Of a stretch of DNA of 64,000 bases, positions 34,113 through 42,148 are shown one piece after another. The notes under the pieces are model-generated. The model worked only from the letters and a program-made list of their open reading frames with translations, did no database searches and was not told where the DNA came from. How positions within the stretch are numbered: the stretch's first letter is position 1; every line of letters starts with the position of its first letter. The position numbers were made by a program, and so were the translations under genes. Origin of the DNA: Serinicoccus sediminis (GTDB taxonomy: Bacteria > Actinomycetota > Actinomycetes > Actinomycetales > Dermatophilaceae); the NCBI RefSeq assembly GCF_004153545.1, contig NZ_SDVA01000004.1:62001-126000 (forward strand). Direction: 5' to 3'.

Positions 34113-34261
34113 GGCTGGGTGTCCTCCTGGGGCTCGGTGGTGGGTGTGAGTTCGTGGCGTTGGTCGGTGCCGTGCTGGACGGTGTCGGCGAGGTCAGACC
34201 GGCCGAGCGCGTCGAGGTGGGCGGCTGCGACGAGGGCGCGGGTGGCGGTCAGGTCAGGCAC
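34109..34261 (-). CDS. Small early protein
   Basis: The 50-residue product starts PDLTATRALVAAAHLDALGR after GTG 34261 and ends EPQEDTQP. A helical N terminus is followed by an acidic tail. Its TGA overlaps the ATG of the zinc-ribbon gene. Coupling and codon use support it; function unknown. Confidence 0.55.
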   Translation of the reverse strand: MPDLTATRALVAAAHLDALGRSDLADTVQHGTDQRHELTPTTEPQEDTQP

Positions 34262-34344
34262 CGGTGGTCACCTGTCGGATGCGCGGTGAGAACGCGAAAG
34301 GAGAGAACGGGCCAGAAGTGCCCCCGAGCACCCGAGAGACGCCA

Positions 34345-34737
34345 ATGACACCCCAAGAGCTCGCCGCTGAGCTCCTTCAGCTCGCCACGAAGGTCCCTTC
34401 CGCCCTGTCCGTGGCAGCGGACCTCACTGCACTCCGACCCCTCATCCGAGACATCGGATTGAGGCTCCAGCCGAGGCGACTTCCAGGGAGGCACCGTGCG
34501 GCTCATCTCCGCGCGACTGCGGGTCTGTCGGTGGCCGGTGGCAACCTGGCCATCATGAAGATCAAAGTGCTTTTCCCGGACTCGAACATCGCCCGAACGA
34601 TCGAAGTCACGAACTACAAGGTCACCGACGGCGGGGTGCTGATCTGTACCCCCGCTGACGGGCTGAGGGTGACCTACGCCCCCTCGGCCTGGCGCTCCGT
34701 CACAGAAACCGAGAAGCGGCGTTCGATGGTGGTCTAG
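34345..34737 (+). CDS. Plus-strand hypothetical protein(s) within the early region
   Basis: The frame from ATG 34345 gives 130 residues: a helical part (MTPQELAAELLQLATKVPSA) and a more protein-like C-terminal 60 residues (MKIKVLFPDSNIARTIEVTN). An alternative is two genes: a 20-codon ORF from GTG 34496, with GGGAGG upstream, whose TGA overlaps ATG 34555 of the 60-residue ORF (ATGA). A GTG at 34264 could extend the frame. The segment runs against its neighbours, so it may be a moron. Which model is right is open. Confidence 0.45.
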   Translation: MTPQELAAELLQLATKVPSALSVAADLTALRPLIRDIGLRLQPRRLPGRHRAAHLRATAGLSVAGGNLAIMKIKVLFPDSNIARTIEVTNYKVTDGGVLICTPADGLRVTYAPSAWRSVTETEKRRSMVV

Positions 34738-34754
34738 GTCTAAGGGATGGGTTT

Positions 34755-35342
34755 TCATCGCACCAGCCCCACTCCCGCCAGGCCCCCCACACGCGAGCCA
34801 CCGGCGGAACGTTCGGGCCACTCGGCTCCGTCGAGGACGGCCCGCTGGGCGGCGGGGAGCGTGGCCAGGGGCTGGCCGAGCCAGTCGGCTCCGGTGGCGG
34901 CGAGCCAGGTGGCGTCGACGGCGTTGTCGTCGGGCTCGTCGATGTGGAGGCGCCGGTAGAGGGCCATGCGCATGTCGGGCTTGGTGGCGTTGCCTTTGCC
35001 GGTGGCGTACTTCTTGAGGGTGGTCGGGGGGACGATGGCGACGGGGTGCTCGTCGCCGCGCAGGAGGGTGTCGATGGTGAGCCACCAGAGGCCGGCGCGG
35101 TCCCAGGTGCCGGGGTTGGACCGGGAGTAGGCGGGGCCTTCGATAACGACGAGGTCGGTCCCGCGGGTGTGGTCGAGGATCTGCTCGAGCAGCTGGTGGA
35201 GGCGTTCGCCGCGGTCGGTGACGGTGGTGCCGTCTGGACGGGAGGTGATGACGTCGCGTTCGATGACGCGTGAGTGGTCGCCGATGGCGACGCGGGCGAT
35301 GCCGGTGCCGGTGAGTGATGGGTCGATGCCGGTGATCTGCAT
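34755..35342 (-). CDS. RuvC-like Holliday junction resolvase
   Basis: The 195-residue protein has a complete RuvC-type acidic set: Asp7 in ITGIDPSLTGTG, Glu68 in LVVIEGPAYS, and Asp139/Asp143 in EPDDNAVDA. Phage RuvC-like nucleases resolve branched DNA before packaging. It is an early gene upstream of terminase. ATG 35342 has GAAAGG upstream. Confidence 0.87.
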   Translation of the reverse strand: MQITGIDPSLTGTGIARVAIGDHSRVIERDVITSRPDGTTVTDRGERLHQLLEQILDHTRGTDLVVIEGPAYSRSNPGTWDRAGLWWLTIDTLLRGDEHPVAIVPPTTLKKYATGKGNATKPDMRMALYRRLHIDEPDDNAVDATWLAATGADWLGQPLATLPAAQRAVLDGAEWPERSAGGSRVGGLAGVGLVR

Positions 35343-35356
35343 TTGCGTGGCCTTTC

Positions 35357-35761
35357 TCAGAATGGGATGTGGTCGTATTGCCGGGCGGTGAATGTGTCTT
35401 GGTGGGAATGGGTGGTGTATTCGATCCCTGGGGGTGGGGTGCAGGTGTGGGTGTGGTGGACGTCGTAGGTGGCGCTGGCGGGGGTAGTGGCGATGCGGAT
35501 GGTGCAGCGCCAGGTGAGGGCGCCGGCGACGTGGGCGTAGGTGGCGAGGCCGGCGGTGAGGGCTTGGAGCTCGCCGAGGGGGGTGAGGGGTCGGGGGTCG
35601 AGGGTGACGCGGATGCCGGTGACCTGGGGGCCGTCGTCGGCGAGGGCGACGAGGACGGTGCGGCGGCATGCTCGGCAGTGACGTCGGGTGGGTGTGGTGG
35701 TGACGCGCTCGCGGTCCATGTGGCCTTGGTCGATCGCGTGCTTGAGGGCGCGTGGGTCCAT
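35357..35761 (-). CDS. Small protein with Cys-rich motif
   Basis: The 134-residue protein begins DPRALKHAIDQGHMDRERV and has HCRACRRTVLVALADDG (CXXC) near residue 30, then a beta-rich region. Its ATG overlaps the prim-pol/helicase stop. It may bind nucleic acid through a zinc ribbon. Function unknown. Confidence 0.65.
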   Translation of the reverse strand: MDPRALKHAIDQGHMDRERVTTTPTRRHCRACRRTVLVALADDGPQVTGIRVTLDPRPLTPLGELQALTAGLATYAHVAGALTWRCTIRIATTPASATYDVHHTHTCTPPPGIEYTTHSHQDTFTARQYDHIPF

Positions 35762-38235
35762 CAGTCGATGACCTCTCCGGTGTCGAGGTTGATGCGGACT
35801 CGTTGGCCGGCGATGGTGCGCTCGACGATGCGGGAGGCACTTGGGGTGTCTGGTGGTGGCTCCTGGTCGACCCGTGCCGTCCGAAGCGCCTCCGTCTCCC
35901 CGTAGGGGGAGCGAGACGGGGAGGCACTTCCGGGGGAGGCACTCGAACCGCCGCCCGGGAGGCACTTGGGAGGCAGTTGGGAGGCGCTTTCGGGTGGGCC
36001 TGGGTCGGATAGCTCGACGAAGGCGCGGACGTGGGTGTGGACCATGCGGGCGCCGCCTCGGCCGGTCTCTTCGTGGCGGTCGACGTAGCCTTCGGCGACG
36101 AGGGTGTCGAGGGCCTGGACGATGTACTCCTCCTTGCCGCGGACCTCCTTGGTCACGACCCGGCGGGAGGCGCCGCCTTCGCAGGTCTGCAGGAAGGTGC
36201 TGACGCGCTCCATGAGGGCGGTGGGCCGGAACGCCGGGCGCTCGCCGGTGGTGGTGTCGCCGGCCTGTCCGGTGCCGGGTGCGTGGAGCTGGACGTCGAT
36301 GGCGTCGTCGTGCTCGCCGGGGGCGATGGTGATGTCGCCGGCCCAGTGGCCGGTCTTGCCGGGGAGGGAGGCGCCGCGGACGTCGCCTTGGCGGTCTTTG
36401 TCGACGCGCAGCCGCAGTTTTCCTTCTTGGCCTTTCCCGAATTGTTTGATGACTTCGACGCGAATAGCGCACCCGGTGGTCATGGCCCTTTTTGCTTGGG
36501 CTCCGATTCCGCCGCTGGACTTGTTCTCGGTGTCTTTGGGGGTGTGGTCGATGTAGACGACGGCGGCGCCGTCGTGGGCGAGGGGTTTGAGGATGGTCTG
36601 GGAGAAGCTGGTGGCGTCCTTGTTGGACATGAGGTCGAGGCCCTGGAGGGTCATGGCGGCGTTGAAGCCGTCGACGATGACGAGGTGGGGGGTCCAGTCG
36701 GCGAGGTGTTGGTGGAGGTCGCGGCCGGTGGGCAGGTAGGGGGAGAAGGGTTCGTCGGGGCCGATGTAGGCGATGTGGGCGCGGATCTGGTCGCGGGTGA
36801 GGCCCATGGCGCGGAGGCGGCTGGTGATGCCGCGGTGGGAGTCTTCGAAGTCGAGGATGGTGGTGCGGTGTCCGGCCTGGGTGGCTTGGACGACGGCGAG
36901 GAGGGCGATCCAGGTCTTGCCGGATTCGGAGGGGGCGACGATGCCGTTGACGCGGCCTGGGTAGAAGAGGGCGTGGCCGTCGTCGCGGGTGAGGAAGGCT
37001 GGTGGTGGTTCGGGGGTGTCGTCGTCGAGGGCGAGGTCGTTGTCGCGTGGCCACCAGGTGGTCCGCTCGACCGTGTCCGGGTCAGCCGTTGCGCTCGGTT
37101 CGGCTGCAGCGGTGGCAGGTGCGTCCGCCGTGCCAGATGAACCACTCGTGTCCGTCGACGGCGCAGTAAGCCCGCTCGAGGAGCTCGATAACGGAGCCGA
37201 GGGTGCGTGCGACGAGGTCGCGGGTGGTGGGCATGGGGTGGTGCTCCTGTCGATGAGGCCGGCGAACGGGTCGGTGCACGGGTCCGGGGTGGTGGCCGGG
37301 GTTGGGTGGTGGGCGGCGGCGATGTCGATGGACCCGGTGATGAGGCGGGCGTACTCGGCCTCGGCTTCCCCGGGTGCCCGGTCGGTGCCGGTGGCGGCGA
37401 GGAACGCTGCCTGGATCTCGGCGAGGGCCGTGGTGGTGCCCGGGTGTCCTTCGGCGGCGAGCCAGACGAGGCGGTGCACGGCGCGCAGGGCAGTGTCGTG
37501 GCGGGCGCCGGCCTTGTTGGTGAGGTCGGTGTGGGCGCGGGTGGTGGCGGCCTGGACGGCGCGGCAGGGGTGCCCGGGTGGTGCCTGGTCGAGCCAGGCG
37601 GTGGTCGCTGCGGTGGTGAGGCCGGCGGTGGTGGTGTCGGGTGCGAGCTCGCCACCGGTGAAGTGGGACACCCATGCGTCGGGGAGGGCCGGGAGGTCAC
37701 CGGGGGTGGGGATGGTGCCGATGGTGGTGGTGCCGTCGGGGCTGATCCACCGGTAGGTGCCGCCGTGGTCGGGGTGGGTGGAGGGCCAGGCGACGGCGTA
37801 GCGGTGTTCGCGGCGGATGGTTTCGATGCCGGGCCCGAGGACGGAGGGCCACCGCAGGCCGGGTGGGACGGTGTAGAAGCGGATGCCGGAGGTGCCGTCG
37901 TCGCGGGACGTGGACCGCCACGTCGCGGGCAGGGACCCGTGGGTGGTTTCGAGCTGGTCGAGGACGAGGCCGCCGGGTTTGCTGTCGTAGGCGTCGACGT
38001 CGATGCCGAGGACGTCGGGGGGCATGCGGAGGGCGATGTTGCCGTCGGGGTGGTCTTCGGTCCAGGCATGGACGTCGGGCCCGGAGGGGGTGGCGCCGTC
38101 GCGTCCGGTCCACCCGGCGGGTGGGTGCTTCTTGGCGCGCGGGGGCAGGGGGAGGGGCGCCCAGCCTGCGCGGAGGTAGTGGAGGGCGTGGTCGCCGTAG
38201 GGGCCGGTGGTGGGGGTGTCGTCGGGGGCCGACAT
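35761..38235 (-). CDS. Primase-polymerase/AAA+ helicase fusion
   Basis: This 824-residue protein is probably the phage replication initiator. Residues about 1-200 match the bifunctional primase/polymerase N-terminal domain (YLRAGWAPLPLPPRAKKHPP; metal-site acids in LGIDVDAYD; later RWISPDG). A low-complexity Ser/Thr/Pro/Ala linker follows (about 330-400). Then comes a RepA/DnaB-like ATPase with Walker A VAPSESGKTW and Walker B HLVIVDGFNA, and a winged-helix-like C terminus. The linker coincides with a well-formed 50-codon ORF in another frame (37082-37234), so the fusion may have arisen by read-through of an intervening gene. ATG 38235 overlaps the upstream stop. Confidence 0.85.
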   Translation of the reverse strand: MSAPDDTPTTGPYGDHALHYLRAGWAPLPLPPRAKKHPPAGWTGRDGATPSGPDVHAWTEDHPDGNIALRMPPDVLGIDVDAYDSKPGGLVLDQLETTHGSLPATWRSTSRDDGTSGIRFYTVPPGLRWPSVLGPGIETIRREHRYAVAWPSTHPDHGGTYRWISPDGTTTIGTIPTPGDLPALPDAWVSHFTGGELAPDTTTAGLTTAATTAWLDQAPPGHPCRAVQAATTRAHTDLTNKAGARHDTALRAVHRLVWLAAEGHPGTTTALAEIQAAFLAATGTDRAPGEAEAEYARLITGSIDIAAAHHPTPATTPDPCTDPFAGLIDRSTTPCPPPATSSHAPSAPLSSSSSGLTAPSTDTSGSSGTADAPATAAAEPSATADPDTVERTTWWPRDNDLALDDDTPEPPPAFLTRDDGHALFYPGRVNGIVAPSESGKTWIALLAVVQATQAGHRTTILDFEDSHRGITSRLRAMGLTRDQIRAHIAYIGPDEPFSPYLPTGRDLHQHLADWTPHLVIVDGFNAAMTLQGLDLMSNKDATSFSQTILKPLAHDGAAVVYIDHTPKDTENKSSGGIGAQAKRAMTTGCAIRVEVIKQFGKGQEGKLRLRVDKDRQGDVRGASLPGKTGHWAGDITIAPGEHDDAIDVQLHAPGTGQAGDTTTGERPAFRPTALMERVSTFLQTCEGGASRRVVTKEVRGKEEYIVQALDTLVAEGYVDRHEETGRGGARMVHTHVRAFVELSDPGPPESASQLPPKCLPGGGSSASPGSASPSRSPYGETEALRTARVDQEPPPDTPSASRIVERTIAGQRVRINLDTGEVID
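37082..37234 (-). CDS. Overprinted small zinc-finger-like ORF inside the prim-pol/helicase linker
   Basis: The 50-codon ORF starts at ATG 37234 with AGGAG eight bases upstream. The product, beginning MPTTRDLVARTLGSVIELLE, ends with a plausible metal site (AYCAVDGHEW, then TCHRCSRTERNG). Its third codon positions are almost all G or C, as in true genes here, while the overlapping long frame is low-complexity in exactly this interval. It is therefore likely to be a real gene on the same strand in a different frame. Confidence 0.55.
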   Translation of the reverse strand: MPTTRDLVARTLGSVIELLERAYCAVDGHEWFIWHGGRTCHRCSRTERNG

Positions 38236-38405
38236 CACGCGGGGACCTCCTGGGGACATTGGTGGGTGACGTGGACGGGCACGAGGTGGTCCCTGAGGCA
38301 TGGGCCGTCGTCCTGCAGGTGCGGTGCCGAGTTGTTGGCCCGGTACCGCTCGGAGGCGGTGACGAGGTCGGTGACCATCACCTCGAGGGCGGTGCTGTTG
38401 CTCAC
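38235..38405 (-). CDS. Small early protein
   Basis: The 56-residue product starts SNSTALEVMVTDLVTASERY after GTG 38405, which overlaps the previous stop; it ends HVTHQCPQEVPA. A helix is followed by a Cys/His-containing tail (GPCLRDHLVPVHVTHQC) that could bind metal. Function unknown. Confidence 0.6.
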   Translation of the reverse strand: MSNSTALEVMVTDLVTASERYRANNSAPHLQDDGPCLRDHLVPVHVTHQCPQEVPA

Positions 38406-38761
38406 CCGGTGGCCGCCTGGTCGTGGCTGCAGCGGACGTAGGTCCGGTCGCCGTGGCCGTTGACGAGGCCGCCCCCAGGCGGGTTGGTGCAGATGGCTGA
38501 CCAGGACGCCCGGCACTGCATCCGCGCGCCCGAGAACGTCGCCTTCTCGTGCTCCTTGTAGAGCAGGTGCCCGTTGGACTGGACGAGTCCGATGTTGGGG
38601 TTGGCGCAGTCGGGGCAGGAGGTCCAGGCGACGGCGCGCGGCCGCGGGCTGCGCTTGTTGGCGTTCTCGTCGTTCCGTGCGGTCTGGGCGACGGCGTCGA
38701 GCTCGATGAGCGGGTCGTGGTCCTCGGCTGGGTCGTAGGGCTTGCTCGCGGTGCGTGACAT
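38402..38761 (-). CDS. Zinc-binding early protein
   Basis: The 119-residue protein has SCPDCANPNIGLVQSNGHL (CXXC) and two further Cys (MQCRASWSAIC) plus a late RCSH, a Zn-ribbon-like set. ATG 38761 has GGAGG upstream. It is one of a run of Cys-rich early proteins between about 38.2 and 40.3 kb. Function unknown. Confidence 0.68.
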   Translation of the reverse strand: MSRTASKPYDPAEDHDPLIELDAVAQTARNDENANKRSPRPRAVAWTSCPDCANPNIGLVQSNGHLLYKEHEKATFSGARMQCRASWSAICTNPPGGGLVNGHGDRTYVRCSHDQAATG

Positions 38762-38779
38762 GGCGTCCTCCGGTCCGGT

Positions 38780-39292
38780 TCAGGCGGCGGTGCCGCTGGT
38801 GGTGGTGCTGGGCTGCCAGACGCGGATGCCGCGGCGGCTGACCCACCGGCCCGTGCCGGTGAGGTCGAGGGGTGACTCGGTGTCGTGCACGAGCTCCTGG
38901 TGGTGCTGCTCGCACAGGCCCGTCGTGCCTCGGCCCTTCGTGACGCGGCGCCGGCAGCCGGTGACGGTGCACCGGTCGGCCGTGGCCGGGTTGGCGGACG
39001 GGCGGGTGCGGACGGCGGTGTTGGCCTTGGCGGTCTGGCGGTGGTGGCGCTCCTCGGGGGTGAGGTAGTTCGGGGAGAGCGCGCATGCGGTGGACGCCTG
39101 GTGCTGCTCGAGGTGGTCGGTGGCCCGGTAGGCGAGCTCTTGGGGTGTGCCGACGAAGCCGCATCCGCAGCTGACGGGGTGCAGGGGGGTCCAGGAGTAG
39201 TGGTGGTCGCCGTCGTGCCCGGTGGTGCGGTCGCAGCGGTAGCGGCCTTCGGAGTGCGCTCTGCACTGGCGCTGCCTGGTGGAGGTGCTCAC
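38780..39292 (-). CDS. Cys/His-rich early protein with two metal-binding regions
   Basis: The 170-residue protein carries an N-terminal Cys/His cluster (QCRAHSEGRYRCDRTTGHDG followed by HHYSW, typical of small phage zinc proteins), SCGCGF, and a C-terminal treble-clef-like finger (RCTVTGCRRRVTKGRGTTGL, then CEQHH). It starts at GTG 39292, overlapping its neighbour. Probably nucleic-acid binding. Confidence 0.68.
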   Translation of the reverse strand: MSTSTRQRQCRAHSEGRYRCDRTTGHDGDHHYSWTPLHPVSCGCGFVGTPQELAYRATDHLEQHQASTACALSPNYLTPEERHHRQTAKANTAVRTRPSANPATADRCTVTGCRRRVTKGRGTTGLCEQHHQELVHDTESPLDLTGTGRWVSRRGIRVWQPSTTTSGTAA

Positions 39293-39519
39293 GACGCCGC
39301 CTCAGGTGTGGCACCGCGGTGGCAGGGGCACGAGCAGGTGCCCGGGGTCGCGACGAGCAGCGGCGCTTGCGGGCAGTCGCGGTGCCATCCGCTCTCGCAG
39401 AGCCCGTTGACGTGCGTTGGGAGGTCTTCGGGCCAGGGCTGCTCAAGGACGCCGGCGTAGTCCTTGCGCCATTTCCACCCGGGTGCGTGCCCAGGGAGCA
39501 GCGGTGCGAGGGCGCTCAC
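39289..39519 (-). CDS. Small Cys-rich early protein
   Basis: The 76-residue product starts SALAPLLPGHAPGWKWRKDY after GTG 39519, overlapping the previous stop. The C-terminal half has LCESGWHRDCPQ and TCSCPCHRG, a dense Cys/His set likely to bind zinc. Function unknown. Confidence 0.62.
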   Translation of the reverse strand: MSALAPLLPGHAPGWKWRKDYAGVLEQPWPEDLPTHVNGLCESGWHRDCPQAPLLVATPGTCSCPCHRGATPEAAS

Positions 39520-40070
39520 GAGCGCACCTCGACGAGGAGGTCGATGAGGTGCAGGACGTACTCCTGCGCGACGTCCGGGTCGTAGCCGACGCCGACGAGG
39601 CGCGCCGTCGCAGAGCTGAGGATGTCGACGCCCTCGACGAGCTCGGCCACCCGGCCGGGGCGGTCTTCGGCCAGCTGCTCCCAGGTGAGGAGGGAGACGC
39701 CCGGGCGGGCGGGAGGCGTAGGGCTCGCCTCGACCGCCTCGCCCGGGCTCTCGACCTCCGCCTCGCGCTGGGGCGGCGCGGGGGACGCGGCGGAGGGAGC
39801 CTCGTCCTCGTCGGGGGTGTCGTCGATGAGGTTGCCGTCGGCGTCGTAGGCGTCGGGGTACATCTGCCGGTGCCAGGTGTCGACCTGGTCCTCGCCGGTG
39901 CCCTGCTCGGCCTTGGTCTCGACGGGTGCCGGGGTGGTGGCGTGCTGGGTGGACCAGTGACGGCCGACGCCGGCGGCTGCGTTGAAGGTGCGGCGGCATT
40001 CGGGGGCGGGGCAGGGGTAGTGGCCGCGGGCGTCGGTGGTGAACCGTGGCCGGTCGAGGGTGGTAGTCAT
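39516..40070 (-). CDS. C2H2 zinc-finger protein
   Basis: Residues 18-43 of this 184-residue protein form a C2H2-type finger: Cys20, Cys25, His38 and His43 (CX4C, 12 residues, HX4H) with the hydrophobic F29. The rest is acidic and low-complexity, with a helical C terminus (VDILSSATARLVGVGYDPDV). Single C2H2 fingers occur in some bacteria (Ros-type) and actinophages, where DNA binding or protein contact is likely. Confidence 0.7.
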   Translation of the reverse strand: MTTTLDRPRFTTDARGHYPCPAPECRRTFNAAAGVGRHWSTQHATTPAPVETKAEQGTGEDQVDTWHRQMYPDAYDADGNLIDDTPDEDEAPSAASPAPPQREAEVESPGEAVEASPTPPARPGVSLLTWEQLAEDRPGRVAELVEGVDILSSATARLVGVGYDPDVAQEYVLHLIDLLVEVRS

Positions 40071-40297
40071 GGCGTGGCCTTTCCTGGGTAGCAGCGGAGG
40101 TCGGTGCCGGGGTGGTCGGCGTGGGTGTGGCGGCCGGTGCGGGTGTCGATGCGGGCGCTGCAGGCCCGGCAGGTCAGCCACCGGCAGGCGTTGTTGGTCT
40201 CGGGGCAGTGCCGCTTGAACCGCTGGTGGTCGCAGTGCGGGCACCGCATGGGCTTCGCCGGCTTGGGGGCGGGCTGGGGTTGGGTGTCGGTGGCCAT
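40067..40297 (-). CDS. Zinc-ribbon early protein
   Basis: The 76-residue protein has MRCPHCDHQRFKRHCPETNN and LTCRACSARIDTRTGRH, two CXXC knuckles of a zinc ribbon. Overlapping start/stop codons couple it to both neighbours. Confidence 0.7.
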   Translation of the reverse strand: MATDTQPQPAPKPAKPMRCPHCDHQRFKRHCPETNNACRWLTCRACSARIDTRTGRHTHADHPGTDLRCYPGKATP

Positions 40298-40587
40298 CAG
40301 TGCTCGCCCCTGGCGATGAGGCCGTCGATGTGGCGGCGGGCCTGCTCGTCGGTCATGGGTGCGGGCCCGTCGGTGTGCGGGTTCCAGACGGCGACGCCGT
40401 TGACCTTGAAGTCGGGGGCGAGGGGCGCGCGGGTCTGGGCATCGCGGATGGTCGACCGGCGGGGGAGATAGAGGCCGATGGCGACGAGGGCGAACAGGCC
40501 CCAGAGGGCGCCGATGGCCTCCTGCTGGGCGACGTTGCCGATGAAGTCGACGACGTCGGCGGCGAGGTTGAGGACGGTGGGGCTCAC
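40297..40587 (-). CDS. Single-pass membrane protein
   Basis: The 96-residue product has a helix (ALWGLFALVAIGLYLP, about 28-43) preceded by a short amphipathic region and followed by a soluble tail (DEQARRHIDGLIARGEH). It is the first gene after the hairpin at 40626-40667. Function unknown. Confidence 0.62.
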   Translation of the reverse strand: MSPTVLNLAADVVDFIGNVAQQEAIGALWGLFALVAIGLYLPRRSTIRDAQTRAPLAPDFKVNGVAVWNPHTDGPAPMTDEQARRHIDGLIARGEH

Positions 40588-40625
40588 GCTTCGGCCCTTT
40601 CGTGGTGGGTGGGTGGCCTGGCTGG

Positions 40626-40667
40626 CTCTCCCACGCCCGGACGTGACTGCCGCCCGGGCGTGAGAGG
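40626..40667. terminator. Hairpin in early operon
   Basis: CACGCCCGG at 40632-40640 pairs with CCGGGCGTG at 40654-40662, and flanking CTCTC/GAGAG can extend the stem past a bulge. It lies between the ssDNA-binding-like gene and the next gene, so it may attenuate early transcription. Confidence 0.55.
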
Positions 40668-40672
40668 GCCGG

Positions 40673-41311
40673 TCAGCCCGCCTGCTGCTGCTGGCTGGCC
40701 TGCCACGCCTGGAAGGCGGCCAGGGCCTCCGGGGTCGGCTGACCCGCCGAGGCGGGCTGGGCGGCCGCCTGCGGGGCCGGGCTGGCTGCCGGGGCCGGCT
40801 GCTGCTGGGGCTGAGCCACCGGCGCCGTCTGGGCGGCAGGGGCGGGGGCCTGCTCGCTCATCAGCTGGGCGTTGCCGGCCGGGGTGTAGGCGATCTGCCA
40901 GTTGCGGCCCGAGCGCCGGTCACCGGGCACGTCGTACCGGGTGAGGGTGACGTCCAAGACCCCGCCGACCTCGAGCCCCGACCCGCCCGCGGCGCGGATG
41001 CCGGCCTTGACGGCGTCCTTGAGGCGCTTGCCCTCGATGTAGAAGGTGCGGCGTCCGTCGTCACCGTCGCGGGAGGGGTCGCGCTCGTCGGTCTGGACCT
41101 CGACGAGGATGCCCATGATGGGGTCGCCCGAGGGGAAGAACTTCGGGGCGCCGCCGCCGGGGTTGCCGGGGTCGTACTCGCGCTCCTGGCGGGCCTCCGG
41201 CGGGGACGTGACCGTCCCGACCTTGCGGATGCCCTCGGTGTCGAACTTCCAGGTGGGGGCGCCGCCGCCACCCATGAGCAGGGCGTTGGCGTCGTGCGTG
41301 TGCGTCGTCAT
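40673..41311 (-). CDS. Putative ssDNA-binding protein
   Basis: The 212-residue protein has a beta-rich N-terminal 130 residues (GTVTSPPEARQEREYDPGNP, PIMGILVEVQTDERDPS, GRRTFYIEGKRLKDAVKAGI, GGVLDVTLTRYDVPGDR) like an OB-fold, and a Gln/Ala/Pro-rich tail, the general design of phage SSB-like proteins. It lies beside the RecB-like nuclease. ATG 41311 has AGGAG upstream. Assignment by architecture. Confidence 0.6.
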   Translation of the reverse strand: MTTHTHDANALLMGGGGAPTWKFDTEGIRKVGTVTSPPEARQEREYDPGNPGGGAPKFFPSGDPIMGILVEVQTDERDPSRDGDDGRRTFYIEGKRLKDAVKAGIRAAGGSGLEVGGVLDVTLTRYDVPGDRRSGRNWQIAYTPAGNAQLMSEQAPAPAAQTAPVAQPQQQPAPAASPAPQAAAQPASAGQPTPEALAAFQAWQASQQQQAG

Positions 41312-41323
41312 AGTTGTCGTCTC

Positions 41324-42148
41324 CTACTGGTGCGCTGTGGTGGGCGCGGTGGACCCGGTCGCGGTCGCGCCGGGGGTCTGGGGGATGAGCCCGTCGAGCT
41401 GACGGTCGGTCGACGGGGTGGCCTCGCCGGGCCACCGGTCGCAGTCGAACTCCTGCCCGGTGTGGGGCGGGCTCATCGCGAGCACGGCCTCGGCACCGAG
41501 GGAGGTGATGCCGGCGTGGAGGGCGTTCGCCCGGTCGAGGGCGTGCTGGGCGACCTGCCGGTCGTAGGGGGCGGACCAGCAGATACCGCCCTGCAGGCTG
41601 ACGGCGTTGCGCGGCAGGAAGATGACCTGGACCGCCCGGACGGTGTGGCCGGCGTCCTCGTAACCCTTGCCGTAGAGCTGCGCCTGGCGCTGGTAGGTCA
41701 GGGACGCGCCGTGACGGCGGACGCTGTCGATCTTCGGCTTGCCGCTGATCTTCCAGTCCGTGACAGTGCCGGTGACCTCGTCGAACAGGTCCGCGTTGCC
41801 CTTGATGTCGACGCCGCCGATCTGGCCGACGGTGACGCGGCTCTCGACGTGCCACCTGTCGCCGTCGTCGCTGGCGAGGGCGTGCAGGCGCATGGCCTTG
41901 TCGAGCCAAGCGTGGACGGCGTGCCCGATGGTGGGCAGCCAGGGCGCGACGTACTCGGTGGCCTTGTGCCCGGCGAGGAGGTGCACGAGGCACCGGTCGC
42001 ACGCGGTGCCAATCTCGGAGGGGCCGAGCGCGACCTGCAGGGTGCGCGGGTCGGTGAGGATGGTGTGCTCGATGACCTCGCGCAGGTGCTTCCACGAGGA
42101 GTCACCGACCACGGCCGGGCCGGGGGCAGGGGCGGTCGCGGTGGTCAC
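41324..42148 (-). CDS. RecB/Cas4-like PD-(D/E)XK exonuclease
   Basis: The 274-residue protein has the active-site layout of this superfamily: His78, Asp120 (IKGNADLFDE), Asp131-x-Lys133 (TVTDWKISGK) and a later YQRQAQLYGKGYE helix (QxxxY). ALGPSEIGTACDRC in the N terminus is the usual entry motif. Phage homologues process DNA ends during replication or recombination. It is a neighbour of the SSB-like gene. Confidence 0.82.
   Translation of the reverse strand: MTTATAPAPGPAVVGDSSWKHLREVIEHTILTDPRTLQVALGPSEIGTACDRCLVHLLAGHKATEYVAPWLPTIGHAVHAWLDKAMRLHALASDDGDRWHVESRVTVGQIGGVDIKGNADLFDEVTGTVTDWKISGKPKIDSVRRHGASLTYQRQAQLYGKGYEDAGHTVRAVQVIFLPRNAVSLQGGICWSAPYDRQVAQHALDRANALHAGITSLGAEAVLAMSPPHTGQEFDCDRWPGEATPSTDRQLDGLIPQTPGATATGSTAPTTAHQ

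Noticed and set aside
35761-38235. Separate helicase gene starting after 37082
   Set aside because: No ATG or GTG with an RBS lies at the start of the ATPase domain; the only open route is through the linker, so a fusion is annotated.
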